This document shows positions 33,698-43,540 of a stretch of 64,000 bases of DNA, piece after piece. The stretch comes from Adiantum capillus-veneris. Taxonomy: Eukaryota; Streptophyta; Polypodiopsida; Polypodiales; Pteridaceae. The first letter of the stretch is position 1. Each line of letters opens with the position of its first letter. The translations under genes were made by a program, and so were the position numbers. The DNA lies in NCBI GenBank assembly GCA_014529385.2, contig CM043964.1:3267497-3331496 (forward strand). The letters run 5' to 3'. The notes under the pieces were generated by a model. It searched no databases. It was not told the origin of the DNA and was given only the letters and a program-made list of their open reading frames with translations.

Positions 33698-34581
33698 TCT
33701 ATCAAGCTCTCTCACACACAAATCTGCTCTCTCACACGGCCGTGTGTGAGCGAGCGGTCGGGATGTCGAAGTGAGGGTGTTGGGGACTTTGGTGGGAGCA
33801 AGCCCTTGCACACAAAGTGTAAGTGAATTAAAATAATAATAATGCGTTTTTACTACAGCAAGATGTCCAAGGCAGTGCGACCAACAAATGCACCCCCATC
33901 CTTGATCCACTCAATATTCGTGGCATGTCAGAGCAACCTCTACATGTGTTCCCCCTAAACCAGGTGTTGAAAAGCATGCATCCAATTTGACTCCCTCTAC
34001 ACCATAGTAAATTGAGAGGCCAAAAAGTACATGTTGTTTCACGGAGAGTAGATACTTTCCCTTGAGCCTAATTGTATTGAGGTGCTACTCTACATCATAC
34101 ATGTTATATTGTAAGCCCACTTTTGGGGCACCTTTAAATTGAGCCCAAAAGCATTCCAATTACTAGGTTAAGCATGTAGAGTCGTTTTTTCAATTCATTA
34201 CTTGATTGTGAGTAGTCAACAATACACAGTGTTGCATCCAAGTTAGAATTCGTTATGCAAAGGTGATATATATTGAGAGGGTTATTTGCTTCATAATTAG
34301 AGATAATTAACATTTTGTCTTACAGCCTATGACACGGCCAAGAAAATGGAGGAGGTGGTAGTGGCCTATAGCGTTATGGTTTGGAACTATGATTGTCAGG
34401 ATGATAGTGGACGTATTCTAACAATTTTTTTATAATGAGCCACGGTGTTGGGATTGCAGGTCTTGAGTCACATGATTGATTAGGGTGACGTGGAATGATA
34501 TGGTTGTTTGCTTTTCTTTGGTTGGCATGGTTTTGAGTTAATGCTATAAGACATACTTCATTGGTTATTTTGGATTGATAC
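33698..34581. other. No recognisable gene
   Basis: AT-rich sequence with only short frames, running up to the left end of the Mutator-like element. Confidence 0.5.
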
Positions 34582-34590
34582 CCAATAATC

Positions 34591-34668
34591 GGGGAGATAT
34601 TTTCAGGCGACCAATTTTTGGTGAACGCTTTTTAGGAATCGGGTAAGCAGATTCCTAAAAAGATTCTC
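34591..34668 (+). repeat. Left terminal inverted repeat
   Basis: Starts GGGGAGATATTTTCAGGCGA. It aligns with the reverse complement of the right end (GGGGAGCAGTTTTTGGGCGA..CAATTTTTGG..CGCTTTTTA.GAATCGGGT). Within it CTTTTTAGGAATC (34,628-34,640) and GATTCCTAAAAAG (34,650-34,662) form a perfect 13-bp stem with a 9-base loop. A (GA)n tract follows at 34,714-34,768. Confidence 0.85.
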
Positions 34669-34712
34669 TCTTCCTCCTTGTCGACTCTTTCGCCTTTTTC
34701 ATATCTCTATCT

Positions 34713-34774
<62 letters not shown>

Positions 34775-34921
34775 TATTAGGGAGGTTGAGACATAGACAA
34801 AGATATGCGAGCTAAACAAATTGTTTCAAAAACAACAAAGACAAGGGTACTTAAAACAAGAACATCCAGTAATAAAGAAAGTTACATTTTATTGCACTTG
34901 CATTACATAGGCAAGAAGTGT

Positions 34922-35260
34922 TCATCTTCTGGAAGGCCCAGTTTTAGGAGTAGATGTGCTGCCTTTGAGTGGTAAAAGAAGATTCACCACGTTCCCTAGC
35001 TGCTGCGTCATTTCCTCCTCATCCTCCTCTGTGATGAGCCCAATCTTCTTCCAGCAAGAGAAAGCAAATTGTCCCTTCTCGTTCAAGCTGAGTAAGGTCC
35101 GCATATTGAGTTCCGTGCGGCAATGATAGAGGTGATACACATTGACTGCTGCCTTTAGAGCCTCCCTAAACTAGTTGGCTCCATACAACGCCTCTCCATT
35201 GGGAATGGCTTCCATGGCATCCCACGCAGACTTGATTTTATTCTCAAGATCGTCGGGCAT
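34922..35260 (-). pseudogene. C-terminal exon or small gene of the transposon
   Basis: From the ATG at 35,260 the frame reads MPDDLENKIKSAWDAMEAIP, and after one in-frame TAG continues with FREALKAAVNVYHLYHCRTE and an acidic stretch TEEDEEEMTQQL. The total is about 112 residues. I do not recognise a domain. It follows the SWIM exon on the same strand, with about 290 bp between, and is the last coding stretch before the left inverted repeat. It may be a final transposase exon or a separate small protein. Confidence 0.45.
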
Positions 35261-35547
35261 CGTGAAAAGTAATAGAGGTGTGCTACGGAAGCTACTGGAC
35301 GCTTTCACAAAAATAATTCAAGCAATGGTAATTTATAGCCATTGTGCAAATATTATATTCCTTTATTCACGATTTGACAAATAAACAACCATTTTCCAAA
35401 TTTGAAAAAAACTGCAAATCAATGTACTAAAATGTGGCCATCATAAGATAAAATTAGAAACTGGTACAGTTGTCCATTTTGTGAAGCATACAAACAAAAA
35501 GTGAGAAACGAAAAATGTTATGCATCCATGCCTGGATAGGTCCGGCT

Positions 35548-36207
35548 TCAGCTCAATGCCCTGAAGATATCAGCATCTGCCAGAATTGGTTGATGGATAA
35601 ACATGTTCTCATTTTGGCTTGACCCTAGCACACGGAAATAAATAAAATACAAATGTTTACATGCAAGATATGGTTTTTTCTTTGACACCCGTTCCATGAA
35701 GTCTGGACATATGCACGATGGCTGGTTGCAAATAAAAACTTTGTACATCCCGACATGACCATCTTCACTTTTGGTCTCTACTTTGAAGACCTCATTAACA
35801 CCATCTGCTGCACATATCTCTTCTATGACCTTCGCTCTCAGCACTAGTGCTAAACTGATCTTGCGAGCAGCATCCTCGGAAATGGAAGTCCGATATCATA
35901 CATGCACACCATCTCGCACTATGGTTCGTGCACTGCCTTCAGGAGTGGATGTATCCTTTGACTTGAAAGGAGAGTTGGTCATATTTTGTGCAAGAACAAC
36001 CTACGTTACATTAAATATTCCTTCTTTGATGAGCTCCACTTGATACCCCCCTTCATGCAATATTTGCATCTCATCCTCTAATAGGTTGGTGCCCACATGC
36101 ACGTGCCAAGTGTGTGGTGGATGCTGAGGCTGCAGCTCAATGTTGTGGTCTACTATATGGGAATGCAAGACATGATCCGGACAAAACCAAAACCATTGAC
36201 GCACCAC
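35548..36207 (-). pseudogene. MULE transposase C-terminal part with SWIM zinc finger
   Basis: The frame from about 36,207 continues through one stop at about 36,001 to a natural stop at 35,548. The SWIM motif CxCx(n)CxH is seen as C-I-C-P-D-F..ACKHLYFIYFRVLG. SWIM fingers are standard near the C-terminus of MULE transposases and their domesticated FAR1/FHY3 relatives, where they bind DNA or partners. The rest of the frame (LQPQHPPHTWHVHVGTNLL) is specific to this family. Confidence 0.75.
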
Positions 36208-37049
36208 ACCATTCGAATTCTATCGATATCCTTCAAAATATGGTGCTGGTATACCAAGGCTAGAACCTGCAATACTACATCCACACCTTCATCCTCCTCT
36301 TGGTGTGCTGCTACATGTGACTCTACTACCTTGTGGATTTCGGCGTATAGCCCACATTGCCTCATTGACCTTGCTCTCAACTACATACTGCCCACCAGAA
36401 CCTATACTTCGTTTTGGGGTTTGTGATATCCCTTCTTCTGCAAAGTTGATCTTACGTGGTCTTCCACACTTCTTGCGATCTTTGGTGACCGAGTTGTACT
36501 CAAGCCTATGCGATGCATCATCTTCCACATTGATAACCTTGCCTTTTTGCCTTGATGTCTCCTTATCTCCTGTCAATGGAGTTTGTTGTTTATACATTGG
36601 AGTGCCCTCAGTAGCCTCATTCACTGATCTTATCACTTGGCTGGGACGTTTTTCATGGTGTTCCGCAAGCTTTTGTATTGATGGACCCTTCCCAATGTGT
36701 TTTCCATGGCTGTATGAAATGGCCTTTGCGCTCTGTAAGATGGAATTTGCAAGGTCGGTTGTACATGCATCATATAATGAAATGCGTTTATGAAACCCCT
36801 CCCCTGCTAGCCAGCTACCATGCTTGCTCTCTGCAAGGTTTGTGCGTGTAGTGTTTGGGCCATTAGAGCTACTTTCTATGCACATCATAATGCCACCCCA
36901 ATGTGCAATACGAATTTCCCACCAACTAAGCCATGAATCCATGTATGGAATGTTACGGTTTATGCAATGACCATTACGCCACCATTGGCGTATCAGACAA
37001 GCCTCTGCTGCTGCATCCTCTTTTGTTGGTGCTTGCCTCCACTTCTCAC

Positions 37050-37103
<54 letters not shown>

Positions 37104-37300
37104 GAGAAGCTTGCACCACATACTTCATTGTGTGTTGATTCAAGCTTTGCTTCCAATGGAAAAGACAAGAACGCTCTCGACCGCTCATTATATTGGTCAT
37201 GTCACCACCATTGAAAACAATTCAAACTGCATTCCAATTTGCTTGAGCTTCATTCGCCATGAAGCCAAAGAAATTAGCTCTGTCACACCCACATGATATC
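36208..37300 (-). pseudogene. MULE transposase, C-terminal half of core and AT-hook
   Basis: Upstream of the main frame, at about 37,260, is FFGFMANEAQANWNAV. The main frame (37,200-36,289) then gives GRERSCLFHWKQSLNQHT, WWRNGHCINRN, SWLSWWEIRIAHWGG and NLAESKHGSWL. These follow the known layout of plant MULE transposases: the third acidic residue block, then the conserved CLFHW and WL..W..R...WGG blocks. Near the end DRKKCGRPRKINF resembles an AT-hook (GRPRK). A CA repeat codes for about 10 His-Thr pairs in frame. A shift near 36,300 leads into the SWIM part. Confidence 0.75.
37047..37102. repeat. (GT)n microsatellite inside the transposase frame
   Basis: About 50 bp of GT on the plus strand. 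On the coding strand it encodes alternating His-Thr between VVQASQ and QCEKWRQA without closing the frame. Confidence 0.9.
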
Positions 37301-37402
37301 ATTACATCACCCACATGATATCATTACATCATTGCTTGAGCTTCATTCGCCATGAAGCCAAAGAAATTAGCTTTGTCACACCCACATGATATCATTACAT
37401 CA
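37240..37402. repeat. Short direct duplication
   Basis: GCTTGAGCTTCATTCGCCAT..CACACCCACATGATATCATTACATCA occurs at about 37,240-37,307 and again at about 37,334-37,402. It duplicates part of the transposase core and damages the frame. Confidence 0.85.
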
Positions 37403-37512
37403 TTGAGGCACTCCCAAAACAAACATTGCATTTCCATGTCTTCTTGTTTCATTTCATAAGTTGCAATAGTCAAAAGGTCCTACATGCTGCAAACAAATTG
37501 TTTTAGAGAGAG

Positions 37513-37932
37513 TCAAAGGCAACCCACAAAGCTGTTAAGGTGCGCCATGTACCTTGGATCATCGACATGACAGGCCAAAGTCACCCATTCGTTAACACGT
37601 TTGGTGTGATCAAACTGGATCCACGCACGTCGAAGATCGCCATCCCAATCTTGTCTCATTCGGTTCACCAGGTCCACACCGAATGCTGGACCAATTGTGG
37701 ACATTTTGAAGACATAACATTTCTCCCCCTCTGTACCTTGACCAGGAAACCGGCTTTCATGGAAAAAGTCATATGTGCAGTCTCGCTTCAGCTTTGGAGT
37801 GCATCAGTGCCGAAAGATTCTTTGTCAACCCCTCTACGTAAAATAGATACTGACCTTCGAAACCTAACAATGTTGAAAGTGTTTAGAGAAAAAATAATTT
37901 GGCATAGAGTTTGCATCGAATTAAGAATCTAG
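37513..37932 (-). pseudogene. MULE transposase, N-terminal half of core
   Basis: Frames give VSILRRGVDKESFGTDALQS, then YVFKMSTIGPAFGVDLVNRM, DWDGDLRRAWIQFDHTKRVN and EWVTLACHVDDPRYM. This looks like the start of the MULE DDE domain: an Asp between strands, followed by a segment ending in a D/YDPRYM-like block. A shift near 37,770 and a stop at 37,513 break it. I infer the catalytic fold from block order and length; the individual acids cannot be assigned with certainty by eye. Confidence 0.6.
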
Positions 37933-38049
37933 AAAATGCTCATACCAATTATCTTGCACCAATGGCCCCAACTCCTCAGCGATTGCAAATAGTTGTTGCT
38001 CGCCTAAAATTCCTTCGTTGGTGTTGTTGCAAAGAAGTGTCGTACTTAT

Positions 38050-38860
38050 AATTTCGTTGCGAAACACATTTGAACCTTCCTGGCTCCTGCGTGTGGGTCA
38101 ACAGTCAAAATCCTTTGCACCATCACCTTGGTGTTGTCCGTTAGTGTTTTGGATGTGCCGTTGCGCACATCGTGCGATGTGTGCCACGATGAATCATGAC
38201 TCTAGTGGCAGTCTCATCAGATGGCATGACATAGTATACTACACAATCACATGTTGCAATACAGAAAGCAATTGCCTTACAAAAGTGACATGTAAGGCTC
38301 TTATCTTTAATCTTACAATATTGTCTGCGTGCAGTTTCCTTTTGTATGTACCCGTTGAAATGGCTTGTATTGGGAATATGATAATTAACCAAGTGGACAC
38401 ATTGTTCATTCATGCACTTGAGAGATCCTATGCAATGACTAAGACGCACTACACTTGGAAAAACTATATTGGACGTTTGTGGCTTCGACCACACATGAGG
38501 ATCATACTTATGCTCCATTGCATCCATATGGTGCAACTTTCCCATGGTAGGTAGAAATTCTAAAACAAGACCACCATTGTAAGACCTTGGAATCTCTGTA
38601 ACTTGTTCCACTTGTTGTATTTGCATTAAAAGCTTTGATAATGTGCCCTTCTTTTCGGCCTGCTGGAGTTTTTGTCTTGTACTCTTTTTGAAGCTATTTG
38701 AGAGCAAAACTCGAGGCGAGGTGCATAGATCTATTAACTCCTTTTGAGCGAATTGCACCTGTGACGAACTATCCAATGGCGATGAGAGTCGTGCTAGGTG
38801 AGCCTGCATATTGTGTCTGATGGGATACGTTGACTTTGTATTTACGTGAAAGTTGTTCAT
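38050..38860 (-). pseudogene. MULE transposase N-terminal zinc-finger domain
   Basis: The frame reads GGLVLEFLPTMGKLHHMDAM, then Cys pairs in SLKCMNEQC, CHFCKA and CDCVVYYVMP, ending TRVMIHRGTHR. After a one-base shift the text becomes HRGTHRHDVRNGTSKTLTDN, so the closing pattern HxGxHxH is restored. Cys..Cys pairs followed by YY..P and HxGxHxH are the signature of the WRKY-GCM1/FLYWCH-type fingers found ahead of the core in many MULE transposases; they would bind the element ends. Confidence 0.65.
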
Positions 38861-39202
38861 CCACTACATAGATGAATTCACCCAAATTGTTGAGCGTCCT
38901 TTCAAGAGGCAAATTCAATTCAATATCACCTGCTGGAGTTTTTTTCTTGTACTCTTTTTGAAGCTATTTGAGAGCAAAACTCAAGGCGAGGTGCATAGAT
39001 CTATTAACTCCTTTTGAGCGAATTGCACCTGTGACGAACTATCCACAATGGCGATGAGAGTCTTGCTAGGTGAGCCTGCATATTGTGTATGATGGGATAC
39101 GTTGACTTTGTATTTACGTGAAAGCTGTGCATCCAGTACATAGATGAATTCACCCAAATTGTTGAGCGTCCTTTCAAGAGGAAAATTCAATTCAATATCA
39201 CC
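38661..39202. repeat. 270-bp tandem duplication in the transposase gene
   Basis: Unit 1 is 38,661-38,930 and unit 2 is 38,931-39,202, both starting TGCTGGAGTT and ending TCAATATCACC. They differ by a 2-bp insertion and some substitutions. The duplicated protein segment includes DSSSQVQFAQKELIDLCTSP. Confidence 0.93.
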
Positions 39203-39340
39203 AACTTTGATGGCTGCATCTAAAGTTGTAAATTGCATTGGAGAAATTAATTCTAAAAGAAATGATTCAGATATTATAAATTTACCATTGTAAAAAGGAT
39301 AAGAAAGCTCTTTACCCAGGAAAAATAAAGAGCAAGCCAT
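38981..39340 (-). pseudogene. MULE transposase N-terminus
   Basis: This is the first coding stretch leftward from the central region: MACSLFFLGKELSYPFYNGK, then VGDIELNFPLERTLNNLGEF. Its end repeats in the next unit because of the 270-bp duplication. The start codon is the first ATG of the longest frame, and an upstream exon cannot be excluded. No domain is recognised before the zinc-finger part. Confidence 0.5.
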
Positions 39341-40014
39341 AATAATATGCTAAACAAATAATTAAGCACAAGATCATATTATATAAACTAACAAATTGTT
39401 TATATACTCACCTCTAATAATATAGCCGCCGTTATAAATTTAAATTTAATAATATTTTATTATTTTGATAAATTTATGTAAAAAGTATATAAAATATTTA
39501 ATAAAAATTATTTGTGTGTGACTGTGTAACTGTGTGAGCACGTGAATATCAGTCTAGTGCAATGGATAAAAGGAAAAGTTTTGTCTGAATAGATCTTTAA
39601 AAAATTTCTTTTGAATGTTTGTGTGTAAGGGGGACGTGTGAGCGGTCGGGTGTGCTAATGGGGGGGGGGCAAGAAGTGCTATAAGTCGTGGGGGTGGAGA
39701 CGTGTGTGGGCGGGCTACCGGGAGGCGGGGGCATGTGGACGGGCTACGGGGGGAACGGGGGTGTGGGGTCAATAGTACACCCCGCCACCCCTCCCATGCA
39801 GGCGGCGAGGAAGGGGGGACGTGTGCGCTACCGCTACCGAGGGCAGGGACACGAACGTGTGTGCGGGCACGGGCGCGGGCGCTACCGAGGGCAGGGGCCT
39901 GTGTGCGGAGTCCGATAAGGGAGGGGGCGTTGTGTGCCGGCGGCCTGTAAGGGGGGGCGGGGGTCCTGTGTGTGCGGGCGGCCAACGCGTGGGCCATGGG
40001 CAGCCACACGTCCC

Positions 40015-40271
40015 CACGTGGAGGCGTGTGTTCGCCCCTGGCCAATGTGTGGCCAGCGGCAATCCACACACACACGCACGCATGCCAACGCACGTATGTG
40101 TGTGTGTGGACACACGCTCAGTCCACGTGGCCACAGAACGGCTACGCGGGCCGCCTCGTCGCCACATGGATTTGCCACGTGTATCGTCGGCAGCCAATGA
40201 TACACGTGGCATTCCACGTGGCCAGCGGACTACCACACAGGCAACGTGCACGCCACGTGGCATTCCACGTG
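40015..40271. promoter_or_regulatory. Cluster of seven CACGTG (G-box) motifs
   Basis: CACGTG starts at 40,015, 40,124, 40,176, 40,203, 40,215, 40,254 and 40,266. Several share the longer context CCACGTGGC or CATTCCACGTG. In plants G-boxes bind bHLH and bZIP factors; function here is inferred. Confidence 0.7.
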
Positions 40272-40289
40272 TACCACTCCGTGGCCACA

Positions 40290-40546
40290 TGGACTGTCGC
40301 GTGTGTGTACACACACACGCATTGGCGTGCGCGTGTGTGTGTACACATACACGCGCGCGTGCTGGCGTGTGTGTGCAATGTGTGTGTGTGTGAACGCACA
40401 CACACATGCTTGCGTGTGTGAGCAGTGCGTGTGTGTGTAAACACACACACACGTTGGTGTGCATGTGTGTATGTACGCACACACACACACACACGCATGC
40501 GCACACACACACGCACACACACATACATGCGCTCACACACGCATGT

Positions 40547-40594
<48 letters not shown>

Positions 40595-40595
40595 T
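40290..40595. repeat. Alternating CA/GT mosaic, potential Z-DNA and hairpins
   Basis: Runs of (GT)n and (CA)n alternate with short linkers such as CGCATTGGCGTG and CGCGCGCG-like parts, giving many nested inverted repeats. It ends in a pure (AC)n tract at about 40,550-40,591. Confidence 0.85.
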
Positions 40596-40871
40596 CACCC
40601 ACCTCTCACACACACACATTTCAATTAATTAAATCAAAAAAATAATTTTAATTTATAAAATTCAAAAGCTTTATAAAGAGCAGTGACAAACTCTTTTCAT
40701 TTCTCTATCTTTCCTCATCTCTACTTTCTTGTATTACATAGATTTCTCTCACTCAAATTCTCTTTTTCTCACTACTCTTTCTCAAACTCTTAACTATAAT
40801 TTTTCATAAGTCATACTTATATCTATCTTCTTTAATTCTTTAGCCCAAGTATAAGAACAAGAAATCAATCC

Positions 40872-41581
40872 GAAAATAATGGTGTCGTGGATGAGGTTGA
40901 TGTTACTACGTCGCAAGAAGTCCCTCCGCGATGCACTCAAGAGACCAAACAATTTCAAGCCTTGAGTTCTCTAGATCGGATTGTGTCCATCGTAACCGGT
41001 GTGGATGGAACTACACAATCACGTGGAGGATTGAGTCGTCGTGTGAAAACTACTACCACAACTGAAGATGTAAGAGATGAAGCGTTTGGAAATGTGGTCG
41101 ACAAGCACATTTCTTTGGGCTGGGTGGATTCTCATAGAGCTCCATACGATGGAAAACTTCCACGCTTGCCTCTATGTCGACTTCTTTCAAACCCCGCCAT
41201 CCGCACGCATGATGACCATGTGGTGGATTTGCAACTCTCCATTGCAAATAAAAGCTACCAAACAACCATGGCAAGATTTATTGTTAGTAAATGGATTCCT
41301 GGGGAGAATCATAAGCAATTTTCTCCTCGTGGTCACACTTCGAGAGATCTTGCAATGTCATATGATTTGGATGAGGAGCTTCCTTAAATCCCTGAGCTTA
41401 GTCACATGGTCGAGAGGTACTTTGTGGTTTGGGATGGTAATCACAGATTGGAGGCATGGATGCGGTGGATGAACGAGAACAATATCCCAATTGAGAAGGC
41501 ACCAAAGGTGGAATGCGTTCTTGTTGATTTTCAACCCCATGAGACAGAAGAGTTTCTATTGGTTTTGGGAATGATCAATAG
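40872..41581 (+). pseudogene. ParB-like domain exon of the transposon's second gene
   Basis: The frame starts near 40,872 (no in-frame ATG seen, so an upstream exon or lost start is possible). It gives LPRLPLCRLLSNPAIRTHDD, VVDLQLSIANKSYQTTMARF and, after one in-frame TAA at 41,385-41,387, MVERYFVVWDGNHRLEAWMR and VECVLVDFQPHE. The string VWDGNHRLEA is the core signature of ParB/sulfiredoxin-fold domains (DGxHR). In bacteria and phages such domains are often joined to N6/N4 DNA methyltransferases, which fits the C-terminus of this gene. The exon ends at a donor AG/gtaggc (41,582). The stop suggests a dead copy. Confidence 0.65.
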
Positions 41582-41651
41582 GTAGGCCCAACTTTTTTTT
41601 TTGCGAATGTAAATGCATCTTATTTTTTTGACAATGTAAATTACAATCCAG

Positions 41652-43467
41652 TGTTAAAGAGGGCCACAAGGGTTTCAGTGCCTCACACAACTGCTCGTGA
41701 TATTTTCATGATGAGAAAGCTAGGGTTGGCGGACCCTACTTCACTTCTGCAGAAATTTTCGAAAAAGAGCGCGTCTGGCAACAAAAAGGGCTTTGAATTT
41801 TAGGGGTCCAAACAAATCAAAGTGGCTCAAATTGCCAATGGCTGTCCTTGCGCAACTCATTTGGAAGATATGTTTGAAACCAATGCTAAATGAGAATATG
41901 TTTTGATTGCAAAATCTTATTATGTGTATTTTGATTGTGTCCTTGGAAAATGATAGAAAGAGTTCGATGATATGTATTAGTAAAACGGAAGGGCTGCCAT
42001 CAAAAGGGAGTTCTGACTACGAGTTGGCACCTGGCGCATACGAGGAAAGCATCAATCTAGCGCTATCTCAAACAGCACAATATTTCACGTGCAAAGGGCT
42101 TGAGATAGCAACCATTGCAAATCTAGAGAATGGCAACGATTTTTTTCAAAAATGTATATCATTTACAAGTTGGGGCGAGAAGACCACCAAAATGACACCC
42201 TCGAGAGTGGCAGAGGTTGCGCGTGTACGCATTAGCCCGAAAGAGTAAGTAAATGTCATTTAAATCATTCGATATGCTAGGAAGTGCCGCTTGATTGATT
42301 TGCTACAAGGTGGTGATGCATCCTTGAAGGAGAATGGCATAGGGTTGACGGAGAAGGCCTGGATCCAGTGGCTTCGATATCACGTGTATTGGTGGCAATT
42401 AGAAAGGTTAGATTTAGTGATTATGTGCACAAGCTAGCAATTTGTTGATAATCTAACTTGTGACCTATTATTTGCTGTAGGAGAGTGCTTGAGATGGCCG
42501 TGAAAATGGAGGGCGAGAATCATCATGTTGCTATCCAACACAAGAAGGCTAAAGAGAGGCATGGTTTCACACTTTCCCACACATTTTTGACATACAGACG
42601 GAAGCACTTTGACAAAGCCTTCAAGAAGTGGAGTGCTTGGATCAAGTCCACATAGGATCCCGAAGAGCAACCCCACTTTGCTTGCACGGCACGACGCTTG
42701 TTTTATAGGTTTGACATCTTTAATTGACAAATTAAGAATGTAGTAGGATACACTAATCTTGTTCTTGGTGGCTCAAAACATTGTGGTCTGTCTTGTAGAT
42801 GGTGGAGGGATACTCTTGTCTTCCCCATTCCCGAGCACCCCAGTGATGCATGGTGCATGTCGGAGAGAGAGGAGATGGGCTTATATCCTAACGCGTGGAT
42901 AGACGACTTGCGGCCAAAGGGAGCGTGGCTCAAGTGTCCTTTGGTGGCTGGACTACCCGGACAAGGAGTACCCACCCGAAGAGGAAGCTCTATACATAGG
43001 TATTATACTATATAGTTTTTACCTTTGCCATTCAGCAATACAACATGGGCTCAATAATTGTTCTTTTTTAATCAATAGCGGAGCATACTGCATCACGGAA
43101 GAAAGCCGTTGTGATGGAGGATGCTCTATCACCAAACACAACAAAGAAACTGGACAAAAAGAAACAGGCCTCAAAGAAAGACCCGCAAGCACCATTGGCT
43201 GACCAGCAACGTGGGAAGAGAAAGAAGAGAGTTGTTGCTTCTAGTGATAGTGAGAGTGAGCATGTGGTTGAGGAGTATTCTGTAGAAGTCAGCGATAGTG
43301 CTCATAGCCTTGGTGCTATGAGCCACAGTGTACCGACACTTTCCTTCACTCCAAGACCAGTAGGGGGCATCCAGGAGTCCCCTCCATGTTCACCATCACA
43401 TGGCAGAGCTGCAGAGGACCTATCAAACATGGCCATAGTGGTGGGAGAAAACCCTCTAGATACATGA
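41652..43467 (+). pseudogene. Middle exons of the ParB/methylase-like gene
   Basis: Plausible exons are 41,652-41,893, 41,960-42,248, 42,262-42,406, 42,481-42,708, 42,799-42,999 and 43,079-43,467, with GT..AG borders at 42,407/42,480, 42,709/42,798 and 43,000/43,078. Products include HTTARDIFMMRKLGLADPTS, LTEKAWIQWLRYHVYWWQLE, RHGFTLSHTFLTYRRKHF, WWRDTLVFPIPEHPSDAWCM and WWLDYPDKEYPPEEEALYI. A basic linker (KKLDKKKQASKKDPQ, QQRGKRKKRV) and an acidic/Ser part follow. Stops at about 41,801 and 42,652 and a shift near 42,942 break it. The last-named exons recur in the copy at 9250-9700. No domain is assigned. Confidence 0.6.
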
Positions 43468-43540
43468 AAATGGTTAATTTTGTGTTGTTATCTTTAGCAT
43501 TGCTTGAAAGATATATTTGATTTTATGTTGCTACATACAG

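Larger units (their letters stand above)
39341..40871. promoter_or_regulatory. Divergent intergenic region of the transposon
   Basis: It lies between the starts of the two opposite genes. In order on the plus strand: an AT-rich part (39,350-39,510), a G-rich part with many GGG runs (39,655-39,960), a cluster of CACGTG boxes, and a long alternating CA/GT mosaic. Then comes an AT-rich and CT-rich stretch (40,620-40,870) that would serve as promoter and leader of the methylase-like gene. Long frames here (Cys-Val, His-Thr, Pro-rich) are composition artefacts. Its role as a bidirectional promoter is inferred from position. Confidence 0.55.

Noticed and set aside
35771-36426. Plus-strand frames of 90-109 codons
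   Set aside because: Shadows of the minus-strand transposase exons.
39554-40645. Many long frames rich in Cys-Val, His-Thr, Pro or Arg
   Set aside because: They overlap on both strands and in several frames, as expected from GC-rich and CA/GT repeat DNA between two divergent genes.
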